DNA of 64,000 nucleotides from Candidatus Obscuribacterales bacterium (GCA_020634035.1 JACKCM010000005.1:734565-798564); one strand, 5' to 3'; shown: positions 1-8,131, counted from the first letter of the stretch. Made by a program: numbers and translations. Notes: generated by a model not told the origin, from the sequence alone.

Positions 1-394
1 GGTGGTAGCTCACCGCTTCCAGATAGGTCAGCTCCGGGTAATGTTCTATTACAGCAAGACCATCTTCTGATACCATTGTGTTTACAAGCTGCAGCGATTT
101 CAAATTAGAAAGGCTGGAAAGTTTTCTGATACCGCTATCGGTTACGAAACCTTCTTCCACCACCAGCCAGTCGAGACTGGTCAGCTCCGAAACACAGTCG
201 AGCCCTTTGTTGGTTACATGAGTTCCGATCAGATGCAGCTCTCTTATCTTTCGACAATCTTTCAAGAGCGCAAGCCCCTGATCGGTTATCTTAGATCCGT
301 TCAGAACCATGCTTCTAAAATAAGGCAACTGCTCGCGTCTTTTGAGCAGATCGTCATCACTCCAGCCGTTAAAGCCTGGAAGGTACATATCCAT
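1..394 (-). CDS. Leucine-rich-repeat protein, 3' end outside the window
   Basis: The minus strand reads open from a stop at 464-466 to the window edge. The translation holds at least four consecutive LRR units of the G-L/x-x-L-x-x-L type, with recurring K-I-T-D-Q-G-L, V-T-N-K-G-L, V-T-D-S-G-I and V-S-E-D-G-L signatures. This type also forms the C-terminus of the kinase at 52996-54867. The first ATG is at 394. It has no convincing ribosome-binding site, and the protein-like reading continues upstream of it to the stop. It could therefore be an independent gene, or the surviving 3' part of a longer kinase-LRR gene. It lies in the same frame and orientation as the thioredoxin gene upstream and may be co-transcribed. 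Function unknown; a protein-interaction surface is the usual role of the fold. Confidence 0.6.
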   Translation of the reverse strand, partial: MDMYLPGFNGWSDDDLLKRREQLPYFRSMVLNGSKITDQGLALLKDCRKIRELHLIGTHVTNKGLDCVSELTSLDWLVVEEGFVTDSGIRKLSSLSNLKSLQLVNTMVSEDGLAVIEHYPELTYLEAVSYH

Positions 395-505
395 ATGCGC
401 TAGCCACCGCTCTATCCCTAATGAACTGTGTTCTATGTACCCTCGAACGTCATTTATCGGCGCCTGTCAGAGCCAATCCATACAGAAATTCACATAGCTG
501 CCGGA

Positions 506-1180
506 TTATCTAAAGCGATTGATCAGCTCTTCGAAAGAAGTTGGGTCGCTATTTACAAAGCCGCTATAGATCATCTTGTCGTTGCGGGACAGAAAGACTA
601 CCTTCGGATAGCCGTCAATGCCGTATTTTTGCATCAGACCTCGATTAGATGGATTATGACCGTCAATCTTCTTGAAGTTTATGTCTCGGAACTTTCTGCT
701 TGTTGCTTCAAACACGGGAGCAAATTTTTTGCAGGGTCTTCACGTGTCTGTGTAGAACTCGAGAATGGTGCTCACTTTCTCTTTCGAGTTGGCCCCGGAC
801 GGCGAAGCAGAAGCAGAACGGACGACATCAGGGGGCGCGGACCCACTAACCACCTGGGTTTTCAGACGAGAGAGCTGGTCGTATCCTTGTTTGGCCCGGG
901 CTCGAAATGCCATATCGCCATTGCTGGCCACCCACTGATATTCTTCTTTAGCAGTATTCAAGTCACCGACTTGCTGGGCGCTGAGGGCTAGATAATATCG
1001 AACCAGGGTGTTATTGGGCCAGGACTTTTTACAATCTTGAAACTCTGCTGCCGCTTCTCGATACTTCTTCTGGGCGTATAGAGTCTTGGCTTTGACAAAA
1101 TTGGCCGCCTGACCTGGCGGGCAGACAAACAGCTGGCTGACAAAAACGAGCAGAATAAGGCTCAGCTTTTTAGATGGCAT
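506..1180 (-). CDS. Secreted TPR-thioredoxin with in-frame UGA at the first redox Cys: candidate selenoprotein
   Basis: Residues 1-26 form a signal peptide ending near Q-A-A. Residues 27-105 are a TPR-like module and 106-138 a Ser/Ala/Pro-rich linker. A thioredoxin half-fold starts at 139 (I-L-E-F-Y-T). The frame then meets TGA at 742-740 (codon 147) and continues uninterrupted as R-P-C-K-K-F-A-P-V-F-E to a TAA at 508-506, including the cis-Pro segment G-Y-P-K-V-V-F. Aligned with the intact paralogue at 9617-10339 (F-Y-T-T-W-C-G-P-C-K), the UGA occupies the first Cys of CxxC, giving U-x-x-C. Downstream RNA can form a stem-loop (TTGCT at +17 to +21 with AGCAA at +33 to +37; 11-nt loop containing GU at +25/+26), with a second CTGC/GCAG stem outside it. 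That resembles a bacterial SECIS. The alternative is a simple nonsense mutation giving a 146-residue TPR protein. A GGAG lies 10 nt before the ATG at 1180. Confidence 0.6.
695..742 (-). promoter_or_regulatory. Candidate bacterial SECIS element following UGA
   Basis: Counting from the base after UGA, positions 17-21 and 33-37 form a perfect 5-bp stem around an 11-nt loop that carries G-U. Positions 6-9 and 41-44 form a perfect outer 4-bp stem. Bacterial SECIS hairpins sit directly downstream of the Sec codon with a G/GU in a small apical loop, and the distance here is in the usual range. I found this by eye. A folding calculation and covariation in homologues are missing, so chance structure remains possible. 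Confidence 0.4.
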
Positions 1181-1238
1181 CGGCTCTATTCTCCGAAAAG
1201 ACCGCTTATTAAAGATGCTACCTCGTTATACCCGGAAT

Positions 1239-3695
1239 TTATTGCCTGTTGCCGAATTTTTCTTCCAGCAACTCCAAAACCGATGCGTTGAGCTTTTCTT
1301 GGACTGATTGGTCCCGATAAAATCTCTCTTTACAGGCAAGAATCTTCTCTTTGATCTCTTCTCTTCTTTTTTCGTTTGAGCCTATAGATACAGCAAGCTG
1401 AATATACTCGTCTGGTGAATTTGCAACCAGTTCTTCAACTCCAAGTATTTCGAGAAGTGTTGCAGTTTGCCTTCCTCTCATAAATTGACCACAAAGGGTG
1501 ACAGCGGGAATCCCAGCTTCCAGAGCTTCAATTGAAGAGAGCAATCCAGAGTTGACTGGAGTATCCAGATAAACATCCGCCCTTTGACAGAGTCCCTGGT
1601 ATTTTGCTGCATTTAGCTCCGGGAGAAAAACAACATGCTTCTCGGGATCGAGGTTCTCCGATTCGAACTTTCGATACAATCTGGATTTTAATTGTTCGCC
1701 TAAAAGAGTATCTTTTCTGGCGAAAATAAATTGAGCGTCAGGTTTTTGCTTGGCTATCTCGGTCAGCAGGTTGTCATAAGATGGAGGATACTTATGTAAT
1801 GTTTGAACACACAAATACTTGCAAGAATCGTCTTTTAACCCGAAGGACGAGAAATCTTCAAAAACCGGTTCCGGAATTACCGGGTCATAGTATGAACCGA
1901 GACCGGGCAACCTGATTAACTGCTCTGAATAATGTTCTTGCGCATCTTCAGGTTCGAAGAGGTCGCTTACAAATCTGTAGTCTATATTTTTCAGACCTGC
2001 AGTCAGTGGATGACCCCATCCTGCCAGCTGTAATGGAGCAAGACGCAAAGCAGCGAGCTTCTGCGTGACAGGGACCATGCCGATGGAAGGGTATAGTAAA
2101 ACATCTACGGATTCATCGAAAATAGCTTTTGCCATTGTACTGAAATCAGAGATCTCGACAAATTTATCAAACTGACCTTTTATTTCTTGTGTGAGGAAGT
2201 CATGTTTTTTACTAGTATTGAATCCTATTAACTCAAATACGTCTCTATCGAAACCAGCCACCCAGCCTTTAGTAACCATCTTGTAGACGCTGTGATTACT
2301 GAAGAAGTGTGATACCACCCCTAGTTTTATTTTTGCATTTTTTGTCGGGTATCCGGATTGAGTTTGATTGCTCCGAATAAATTCGGGGTATCTTTGCTCC
2401 AGAACTCTCTCCAGAACACGGGAATATCGCACTTGTAGATCTTTCCAGTTGATATCATGCAGAATATTGGTAAATGGTGCGGAGAAAGAAATAGCATCCT
2501 CGGCGTCTTTCCAGTCTTCAAAGAAATCCGATTCAACCGTCGACTCGACTGATTCTAGTAGACCGGTATAATTACCGACCTGTCCATCGAACTCTTCTTG
2601 GGTAGAAGAAAAATGCTTCAAGCTCAGTATCATCTTGCCAAACTGCGGAACCAGTGACTCAGGTTTTAAATAAGAAGCCGTCTCGAAAAGCTGTTCTGCT
2701 TCCTCTTCTCTAAGTCCTTCATAAACACAACTGGCAAGGTTGATTATCACCTCGTAATTGTTTGGATCAATTTCCAGGCACATTCTCAATTGGTTTTCTG
2801 CTGTCTTGGTATCGCCCTTGAGATAGTAAAGCAATCCAAGGTTCTTTCTTGCTTCCAGGCAATTGGAGTCTTTTTTGAGGACTTGCCGCAAACTCATTAA
2901 GGCTCCGTCCAGATCACCCGCTGCAATTTGAGCAGTACCGAGATTAGAGCGAAAGTCCAGCTCATCGGGAGCTTCCTGCACAGCTTTGTTCAACGCAACA
3001 ACCGCATCTTGCGACCGACCCAGAGAGGTTAAAACGACGCCAAGATTGTTGTGAACCGAAGGACCAGGCACGGCATCAGCAGCATTCTCATAGGCTAGCA
3101 CCGCTTCTTCAAGACGTCCCAGGCGGTAAAGCGACGTACCTTTCTGGGTCAGGGCGTCTCCATGGGATGGATCTAGCTCGACTGCTCTGCTATAGGCTTT
3201 AAGAGCCTCTTCATGGTTCTCGAGACGGCTGAGCTCCATACCCATGTTGTAGTGACAATCGGCATAGCTGTCATTGAGAACGATGGCTTTTTTATAGGCG
3301 TTCAGCGCCTCTTCAGGAAAACCGAGGGCGGCTTCGACATTGCCCAGATTGTACTGGGCAGGAAAACAGGCCGGATCTAATTTCAACACCCGTTGGTAGA
3401 TCTCTCTGGCTTGATGTAGGTCATCGCAGGCTTTCAAAAAGTTGCCAAGATTATTCAAAACCGGCACGCTATCTGGAGCGATCTCGAGAACATGGTTGCA
3501 ATGGTCAATCGCCTTTTCCATATTGCCGCGCATGTACTCGATCATGGACATCAGATGAATGGCGTCCACGTTGTCGGGGTTCGTAGCAAGAAGCTTTTCC
3601 AGAATCTGGGAGGCATATTCGATATTGCCTGCCTGAAGCTGTTGCTGAGCTATCTGTATAGTCTGGTTGATGCCGGGGGTGAAACCTGTATTCAT
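1239..3695 (-). CDS. TPR O-GlcNAc transferase-like protein (GT41, SPINDLY type)
   Basis: This 818-residue protein has two parts. Residues about 10-350 are roughly nine to ten consecutive TPRs with the repeated A-x-x-x-Y/L-G-N-x-x-x-A pattern. Residues about 450-800 match the GT41 catalytic region, with the K-L-G-V-V-S-H-F-F start, the A-P-L-Q-L-A-G-W-G-H-P motif, the L-C-V-Q-T-L-H-K-Y-P-P segment and the D-T-P-V-N-S-G-L-L-S-S-I-E-A-L nucleotide-sugar region. The family transfers GlcNAc or fucose from a nucleotide sugar to Ser/Thr of proteins recognised by the TPRs. No signal peptide is visible, so it acts in the cytoplasm. Its stop lies 58 bp before the candidate selenoprotein on the same strand, suggesting one transcript. 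Acceptor and donor cannot be read from sequence. Confidence 0.88.
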   Translation of the reverse strand: MNTGFTPGINQTIQIAQQQLQAGNIEYASQILEKLLATNPDNVDAIHLMSMIEYMRGNMEKAIDHCNHVLEIAPDSVPVLNNLGNFLKACDDLHQAREIYQRVLKLDPACFPAQYNLGNVEAALGFPEEALNAYKKAIVLNDSYADCHYNMGMELSRLENHEEALKAYSRAVELDPSHGDALTQKGTSLYRLGRLEEAVLAYENAADAVPGPSVHNNLGVVLTSLGRSQDAVVALNKAVQEAPDELDFRSNLGTAQIAAGDLDGALMSLRQVLKKDSNCLEARKNLGLLYYLKGDTKTAENQLRMCLEIDPNNYEVIINLASCVYEGLREEEAEQLFETASYLKPESLVPQFGKMILSLKHFSSTQEEFDGQVGNYTGLLESVESTVESDFFEDWKDAEDAISFSAPFTNILHDINWKDLQVRYSRVLERVLEQRYPEFIRSNQTQSGYPTKNAKIKLGVVSHFFSNHSVYKMVTKGWVAGFDRDVFELIGFNTSKKHDFLTQEIKGQFDKFVEISDFSTMAKAIFDESVDVLLYPSIGMVPVTQKLAALRLAPLQLAGWGHPLTAGLKNIDYRFVSDLFEPEDAQEHYSEQLIRLPGLGSYYDPVIPEPVFEDFSSFGLKDDSCKYLCVQTLHKYPPSYDNLLTEIAKQKPDAQFIFARKDTLLGEQLKSRLYRKFESENLDPEKHVVFLPELNAAKYQGLCQRADVYLDTPVNSGLLSSIEALEAGIPAVTLCGQFMRGRQTATLLEILGVEELVANSPDEYIQLAVSIGSNEKRREEIKEKILACKERFYRDQSVQEKLNASVLELLEEKFGNRQ

Positions 3696-3798
3696 TCTAG
3701 GAATCTTAAACCAAAACAGACCCCCATTTATTAAGGGCTTATTAGTCCTGCTTTATTTGGTCATTTTTGTGATTGAGGCTTTGTTTCAGTTCATGTTT

Positions 3799-3814
3799 CT
3801 GCTCGACCGAGCAG
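3799..3814. repeat. Perfect inverted repeat after the sulfur operon
   Basis: CTGCTCG and CGAGCAG face each other across two bases. On the minus strand this lies just past the last small gene of the sulfur operon, where a terminator would be expected. No T-run follows on either strand, so an intrinsic terminator is not well supported. Confidence 0.35.
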
Positions 3815-3825
3815 CTTCGGGACAT

Positions 3826-3915
3826 TCAAGTAGGAATGCCAAGCCTGGGTAGAATCCAGAGTTGAAGCGCAAAATAGAAGGCAACTATGCCCGCAAACCA
3901 GAAAAAATCTTCCAT
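3826..3915 (-). CDS. 29-residue single-span membrane peptide at the end of the sulfide operon
   Basis: The reading frame begins at ATG 3915, with AAAGG nine bases upstream (a second ATG at 3924 is too close to that site). It encodes an acidic N-terminus (M-E-D), one hydrophobic helix rich in F, A, I and L, and a short tail L-P-R-L-G-I-P-T. It starts about 35 bases after the sulfide:quinone oxidoreductase stop on the same strand. A conserved-looking tail of the form L-P-x-L-G-x-P-T is familiar to me from tiny proteins near rhodanese or thioredoxin genes, but I cannot name the family. A role as an accessory of SQR or of the exporter is speculation. Confidence 0.55.
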   Translation of the reverse strand: MEDFFWFAGIVAFYFALQLWILPRLGIPT

Positions 3916-3949
3916 TAACTTCATCCTTTCTCTTGAACCCCGTAAAACT

Positions 3950-5161
3950 TCAGGCTCTTCCTTTCAGCATACCTTCCCAATAGAGCACCGGGATGACATA
4001 CTTCTTGAAGAGGTACATACTGTATCTCTCTTTGCTTTGATCAAAGGGAAAGCTCTCTTGAGGATTGAGAGCGTAATCGAACTCTGCAAGAATCAGATTT
4101 TTATAGCCGGTCACCAGCGGACAAGAAGTATAGCCGTCATAAGAAGCCTGCGGTTCCTCACCGCCTATAAAAGCAAGTATGTTTGCTACCGCTACCGGTG
4201 CCTGCTTGCGAATCGCCGCTGCTGTTTTAGAGGTCGGTAATCCGGCGGAGTCTCCTAGAGAGAATATGTTTTTGTATTTAGTATGCTGCAAAGTATGATT
4301 ATCCACATCTACCCAACCGGCCTGGTCACCAAGGCTGCTCTCTCTAATGAAATCCGGTGGTCCCATCGGTGGCGTCACATGCAGCATGTCGTACTGCATT
4401 CTTACCTCCTCTCCATTGTCCAGTCGCTGAAAAACGGCTTCTTTCTTGTCTGCTATTATCTCGACCAGATTGTGTTGAAATAAAGCTTCTATCTTCTTTC
4501 TCTCGATCACCTGTTCTAGAGAGCGAGCATATTTTGCGACACTGAAGATTGAACTCTGGGCAGAGGCGAAGACAACTCTGGAATTCTCCCTGACACCATT
4601 CATAGAAAAATAGTCTTCTGCCAGGTAGGCTATTTTCTGGGGAGCACCACCACACTTGATTGGTGTATTGGGATGGGTGAAGATAGCGGTGCCGCCTTTG
4701 AATTCTCGGATACAGTCCCAGGTATAAGAGACATAGTCGATACTATAGTTACTGCAGACGCCGTTCTTGCCGATGGTCCCAGCCAGCCCCTTGACCCCAT
4801 CCCAGAGAATCTTGAGACCGGTCGACACCACTAGAACTGAGTAAGAGAGAGATTTACCGCCTCTGGTAATAATCTCCATCTTCTCAGGGTCTATTTTTTC
4901 GACAGAGTCTTCGAGCCACTCTACCCCATCAGGAATCAAGCCCTTTTCAGCGCGGGCGCTTTCGTCTTTATCGAAAACTCCTGCTCCGACGAGGGTCCAG
5001 AGAGGCTGGTAATAGTGAGTAGCAGCAGGTTCTACCACCACAATCTCTGTTCCTCTCAATGCCTTTCTCAAGCGAGCGGCAACCGATATTCCGGCGGTGC
5101 CACCACCAAGGATGACCACCCGTTCTATCTTGTTCTCGGCTGCCGCATTTCCTGTAGGCAT
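3950..5161 (-). CDS. sqr: Sulfide:quinone oxidoreductase, type II-like
   Basis: The 403-residue flavoprotein starts with an FAD-binding G-G-G-T-A-G (19-24) after V-V-I-L. It has the redox Cys in T-P-I-K-C-G-G-A-P-Q-K (C170), with further candidates at C136 and C150, and a second FAD motif F-S-L-G-D-S-A-G-L-P-T-S-K-T-A-A-A near residue 300. The family oxidises H2S at the cytoplasmic membrane, passes electrons to quinone and releases persulfide or polysulfide. The spacing and the K-C-G-G-A-P-Q-K-I motif resemble the type II, SQOR-like branch. The start at 5161 has AGGAG seven bases upstream. It follows the persulfide dioxygenase gene by 34 bp, which places SQR and the enzyme consuming its product in one operon. 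Confidence 0.88.
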   Translation of the reverse strand: MPTGNAAAENKIERVVILGGGTAGISVAARLRKALRGTEIVVVEPAATHYYQPLWTLVGAGVFDKDESARAEKGLIPDGVEWLEDSVEKIDPEKMEIITRGGKSLSYSVLVVSTGLKILWDGVKGLAGTIGKNGVCSNYSIDYVSYTWDCIREFKGGTAIFTHPNTPIKCGGAPQKIAYLAEDYFSMNGVRENSRVVFASAQSSIFSVAKYARSLEQVIERKKIEALFQHNLVEIIADKKEAVFQRLDNGEEVRMQYDMLHVTPPMGPPDFIRESSLGDQAGWVDVDNHTLQHTKYKNIFSLGDSAGLPTSKTAAAIRKQAPVAVANILAFIGGEEPQASYDGYTSCPLVTGYKNLILAEFDYALNPQESFPFDQSKERYSMYLFKKYVIPVLYWEGMLKGRA

Positions 5162-5195
5162 GATTCTTCTCCTGATATTGAATCTTCTTATTTGG

Positions 5196-6614
5196 TCAAT
5201 TGACGCTGTTTCGACAGGTCCCTCTCGATTCGGCTACAACCACATTATATTCCGAACCCTGCCATGCTTTGAATCCGCCCAGAACGTTCATGAGTTCTTC
5301 TTTGCCCTGGCGTTCCAGAATGCTTTTAGCTATCGAAGAGCGATAACCTGAAGCGCAGATGATTGCAATCGGTTTGTCCGAAGGCAATTCATTGATTCTG
5401 CCCTCTAAGTCTGAAAGGGGTATATTGACGGCACCTTCAATATGACCGGCGTCGTATTCGGGCGCTCTTCTAACATCCAGCAAGAAAAGATCCTGTCCTT
5501 CCTCCAGTTCTTTCTTGAGTTCGGTCACGGTAACCACAGGGGTGGCTGTTACTTCAAATCCGGCATCGGCCCAGGCGATAAGTCCACCATCTAAGAAGCC
5601 GATCACTTGCTCATGACCGACTCTTGCCAGGCGTATCACCGCTTCATCGATAGATTCTTGATCCGATGCCAGAATCACTATCGGTTGACCCAGATGAATA
5701 AGGGTTCCTGCCCAAGAGGCGAACTGACCGGATAGAGCTATATTGAGAGAGCCTTTTATATGACCACTGGCAAATAGGGTGCCGTTGCGCACATCCACCG
5801 GCACAGCGCCACGTTGCATCTCTTTGTTTACTTCCATAGCGGTGAGGGCTTTCGGTCTTGGTATCTTATCCAGTGCCACAGCGCCCTGTCTGTTAAGCTC
5901 AGCGTCTTTTGGAAAGTAATCAGGAACTTCGGGCTGATCGGCGGTGAGCATTTCTACAAATGCATCTCTAGACATCGGCTGAAGAGCATAGTTCAAGAGC
6001 TTTTGTTGTCCGATAGTCGAGGATCTTTCTGTAGAGAGATTCTTGCCGCATAATGAACCGGCACCATGGGCAGGATAAACTTCGACCGAATCATCCAGTT
6101 TGAGAAGCTTGTCGTGAAGGCTGTCATACATCATCGAGGCCATCTGTTGGGCTGTAAATCCTTTGACGCCGACAAGATCCGGGCGGCCGACATCACCTAT
6201 AAACAAAGTGTCACCGGTGAAAAGTATCGGAGGGCGATCACTGTCGGCTTTGTCTATGGCAAGTATGCTGATACTCTCAGGAGTATGACCCGGGGTCTCA
6301 AATACTTTTAACTCGATACTGCCTATTTCAAGAAGGTCGCCGTCTTTGGCCGCAATATGTGGAAAAGCTGCTTGGGCGCTATGACCGAAGACTATTTCAG
6401 CTCCTGTCTTTTCAGCAAGCTCTTTGTGCCCGGATACAAAGTCTGCATGCAGATGGGTCTCGATCACATACTTGATCCGAAGCCCTTCACGCTCTGCTTC
6501 TTTCATATACTGGTCGATATCTCTCTGGGGATCTATAACCGCGGCTTCGCCTTCGGAGCCGATTAGATAAGAGGCATGGGCCAGGCAGCCCAGATAGAAT
6601 TGTTTGAAGTACAT
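5196..6614 (-). CDS. Persulfide dioxygenase fused to two rhodanese domains (CstB-like)
   Basis: Residues 1-210 are a metallo-beta-lactamase fold of ETHE1 type with E-T-H-L-H-A-D-F (H54, H56, D58), E-T-P-G-H (H110) and F-T-G-D-T (D135) as iron ligands or neighbours. A first rhodanese domain (about 262-350) has no Cys in its loop. A second (about 360-455) carries the active loop C-A-S-G-Y-R-S with C420. The 472-residue layout matches the CstB class, which oxidises glutathione or low-molecular-weight persulfides to sulfite or thiosulfate. AGGAG lies seven bases before ATG 6614. The neighbouring TauE exporter would remove the sulfite or another sulfur oxyanion. Confidence 0.87.
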   Translation of the reverse strand: MYFKQFYLGCLAHASYLIGSEGEAAVIDPQRDIDQYMKEAEREGLRIKYVIETHLHADFVSGHKELAEKTGAEIVFGHSAQAAFPHIAAKDGDLLEIGSIELKVFETPGHTPESISILAIDKADSDRPPILFTGDTLFIGDVGRPDLVGVKGFTAQQMASMMYDSLHDKLLKLDDSVEVYPAHGAGSLCGKNLSTERSSTIGQQKLLNYALQPMSRDAFVEMLTADQPEVPDYFPKDAELNRQGAVALDKIPRPKALTAMEVNKEMQRGAVPVDVRNGTLFASGHIKGSLNIALSGQFASWAGTLIHLGQPIVILASDQESIDEAVIRLARVGHEQVIGFLDGGLIAWADAGFEVTATPVVTVTELKKELEEGQDLFLLDVRRAPEYDAGHIEGAVNIPLSDLEGRINELPSDKPIAIICASGYRSSIAKSILERQGKEELMNVLGGFKAWQGSEYNVVVAESRGTCRNSVN

Positions 6615-6640
6615 TGTCGATCTCCTTATTGAAGAGAAAT

Positions 6641-7432
6641 TTAGATTCCTGATGTTTGTTTTGCGAGCATCCAGATAGAGAGCAATAGCAGAAAACCGGC
6701 GAATGCCTTTTTCAGCTTGTCTGCCTCCAGGTAATAGGCAAGATATCCAGCCACCGGCGCCGATACTATGGTCGCAGCAGCGTAGGGTAGAATTCCTCCG
6801 GCTAGTTTCAAATGCGAATCATAGGCGGTGGCGTAGGCCAGTGCTCCTGCCAGGCTGTTAATTCCGATTATCACAAGGGATGTGCCGATAGCTTTCTTTA
6901 CCGGCAGTCCAACTACTAAAATAAGGGCTGGAACAATTATAAATCCGCCGCCGACTCCAAGCAGTCCGGTCAGAAAACCCGCACCGACGCCGGAAGTGAT
7001 AAGGGCTCGGATACGATTGGATCGCTTAAGCGATGCCGAAGGTCTATTGGAATTGCTATCGGCTTTTCCGACTTCGCGCTCCGCCCGCTGTCGAAACATC
7101 AGAATACCCATGAAGAGCATTAAAAGAGCGAAAAGACTGAGCTGAACGGTATCACTGAGGAAGCCGGCCACCCAGGCACCGACAAAACTGCCCGGAATTC
7201 CGGCAAGGCCGAATAGCAAGGCTGCTCTGAATATCAACTGGCGTCTAGCAAGGTGGCTCAGGGCTGCCAGAATACTGGCCAATCCTACTATGATGAGGCT
7301 GATACCTATAGCCGATTTGGCCTGCATACCCAGGAAATAAACTAAAATAGGCACCGCGATGATACTGCCCCCGCCACCGAGGAGACCTAACAAAGTACCT
7401 GTCAATAGTCCCAGGAATGCTTCCAGTATCAT
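6641..7432 (-). CDS. TauE/SafE-family sulfur-anion permease
   Basis: This integral membrane protein of about 263 residues has two homologous halves. Each carries the G-x-L-x-G-L-L-G-x-G-G-G signature of the family (near residues 11-25 and 153-167), followed by the A-I-G-T/I-S-L motif. The family exports sulfite, sulfoacetate or related anions. I chose ATG 7432, with an AGG nine bases upstream; TTG at 7441 and GTG at 7435 are in-frame alternatives. It sits between the rhodanese and the persulfide dioxygenase in the same orientation with short gaps, so sulfite export after persulfide oxidation is the likely job. Confidence 0.83.
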   Translation of the reverse strand: MILEAFLGLLTGTLLGLLGGGGSIIAVPILVYFLGMQAKSAIGISLIIVGLASILAALSHLARRQLIFRAALLFGLAGIPGSFVGAWVAGFLSDTVQLSLFALLMLFMGILMFRQRAEREVGKADSNSNRPSASLKRSNRIRALITSGVGAGFLTGLLGVGGGFIIVPALILVVGLPVKKAIGTSLVIIGINSLAGALAYATAYDSHLKLAGGILPYAAATIVSAPVAGYLAYYLEADKLKKAFAGFLLLLSIWMLAKQTSGI

Positions 7433-7459
7433 CACGACCAACCTACATATTCTAATGGA

Positions 7460-8038
7460 CTAAGAGCAACAGCTCTTGGGAGTTTCGTGTTCTTTACCGG
7501 ATTCTGCACTGAGCTGGTTCCAGGGCGCTTTCGCCAGTACCATAGCCAGACCACAGTTGCCGGTCAGACCGGCAAAGGTCAATCCGCAGCCTATAAAGCC
7601 AGGCAGAAGGAAGAACAACTGATTAACCGTAAATCCGAGGATGACCCCGGTGAGAATCATAACACCGATAGTGAGCTGGACCTGTCTCTCTAGCGAAAGG
7701 CGTTTCGTGCCTTCGACCACAGGTAGACCGGTCTTTCTCCATTCTAATAAGCCTCCCTGCAATACTTCGCAGTCGAAGCCCGAAGCATTCAGCTGAGCGG
7801 CGGCTCGGCTGGCGCGGTTACCTGTCCGACAAATTACAAAAACCGGCTCAGACAGATTTAGTCCGGGATCTTTTTGACCGAGTTCATTTAGAGGAAGGTT
7901 TTTTGATCCTTTTATATGTTCACTGTCGAATTCGAGGGCGGTACGAACATCAATAAGCTGTGGGCATTTATCCGGAGCGGCAAGAATCCCTTGCAATTCT
8001 CTGGCGCTCAACTCCTTGATGGAGCTTGTTGTAGGCAT
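7460..8038 (-). CDS. Rhodanese domain with C-terminal DUF2892 membrane pair (YgaP-like)
   Basis: Residues 1-105 are a rhodanese domain with D-V-R-T-A-L-E-F-D-S-E-H-I and active loop C-R-T-G-N-R-A-S. Residues about 118-180 contain two hydrophobic helices typical of DUF2892 (Q-L-T-I-G-V-M-I-L-T-G and G-C-G-L-T-F-A-G-L-T-G-N-C). The tail ends S-C-C-S. Like YgaP, it would move sulfane sulfur at the inner membrane. The start is ATG 8038 because AAGGAG lies seven bases before it; the in-frame ATG at 8065 has no such site. It is the first gene after the sulfur-operon promoter. Confidence 0.85.
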   Translation of the reverse strand: MPTTSSIKELSARELQGILAAPDKCPQLIDVRTALEFDSEHIKGSKNLPLNELGQKDPGLNLSEPVFVICRTGNRASRAAAQLNASGFDCEVLQGGLLEWRKTGLPVVEGTKRLSLERQVQLTIGVMILTGVILGFTVNQLFFLLPGFIGCGLTFAGLTGNCGLAMVLAKAPWNQLSAESGKEHETPKSCCS

Positions 8039-8078
8039 TTTGTTTCTCCTTTTCGAACTTGTCATTATCTGACCGCTT

Positions 8079-8104
8079 ACTAAATAACTATATCGCTGTT
8101 TAGT
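8079..8104. promoter_or_regulatory. Candidate operator of the ArsR-type sulfur regulator
   Basis: ACTAAA at 8079-8084 and TTTAGT at 8099-8104 form an inverted repeat with a 14-base spacer. It overlaps the -10 box and spacer of the minus-strand promoter for the sulfur operon, next to the divergent ArsR gene. A repressor bound here would block that promoter. The role is inferred from position; binding is unproven. Confidence 0.5.
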
Positions 8105-8115
8105 TGAATAGTCAA
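8087..8115 (-). promoter_or_regulatory. Sigma70-type promoter of the sulfur operon
   Basis: On the minus strand TTGACT (8115-8110) and TATAGT (8092-8087) are separated by exactly 17 bases. The expected start of transcription is about 8080, some 40 bases before ATG 8038. This is the best promoter match seen in the window. Confidence 0.65.
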
Positions 8116-8131
8116 ATGTCTAAGTAACTAA

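Noticed and set aside
464..466. A second in-frame UGA upstream of the LRR frame, as another Sec codon
   Set aside because: It does not fall at a recognisable redox Cys, the flanking residues show no conserved motif, and an ATG lies downstream of it.
3887..4240. Open frame of 117 codons on the plus strand
   Set aside because: It is antisense to SQR and the small membrane peptide, with composition typical of a shadow frame.
7487..7693. Plus-strand open frame within the rhodanese gene
   Set aside because: Antisense to a clear rhodanese-DUF2892 gene, with no start signal.
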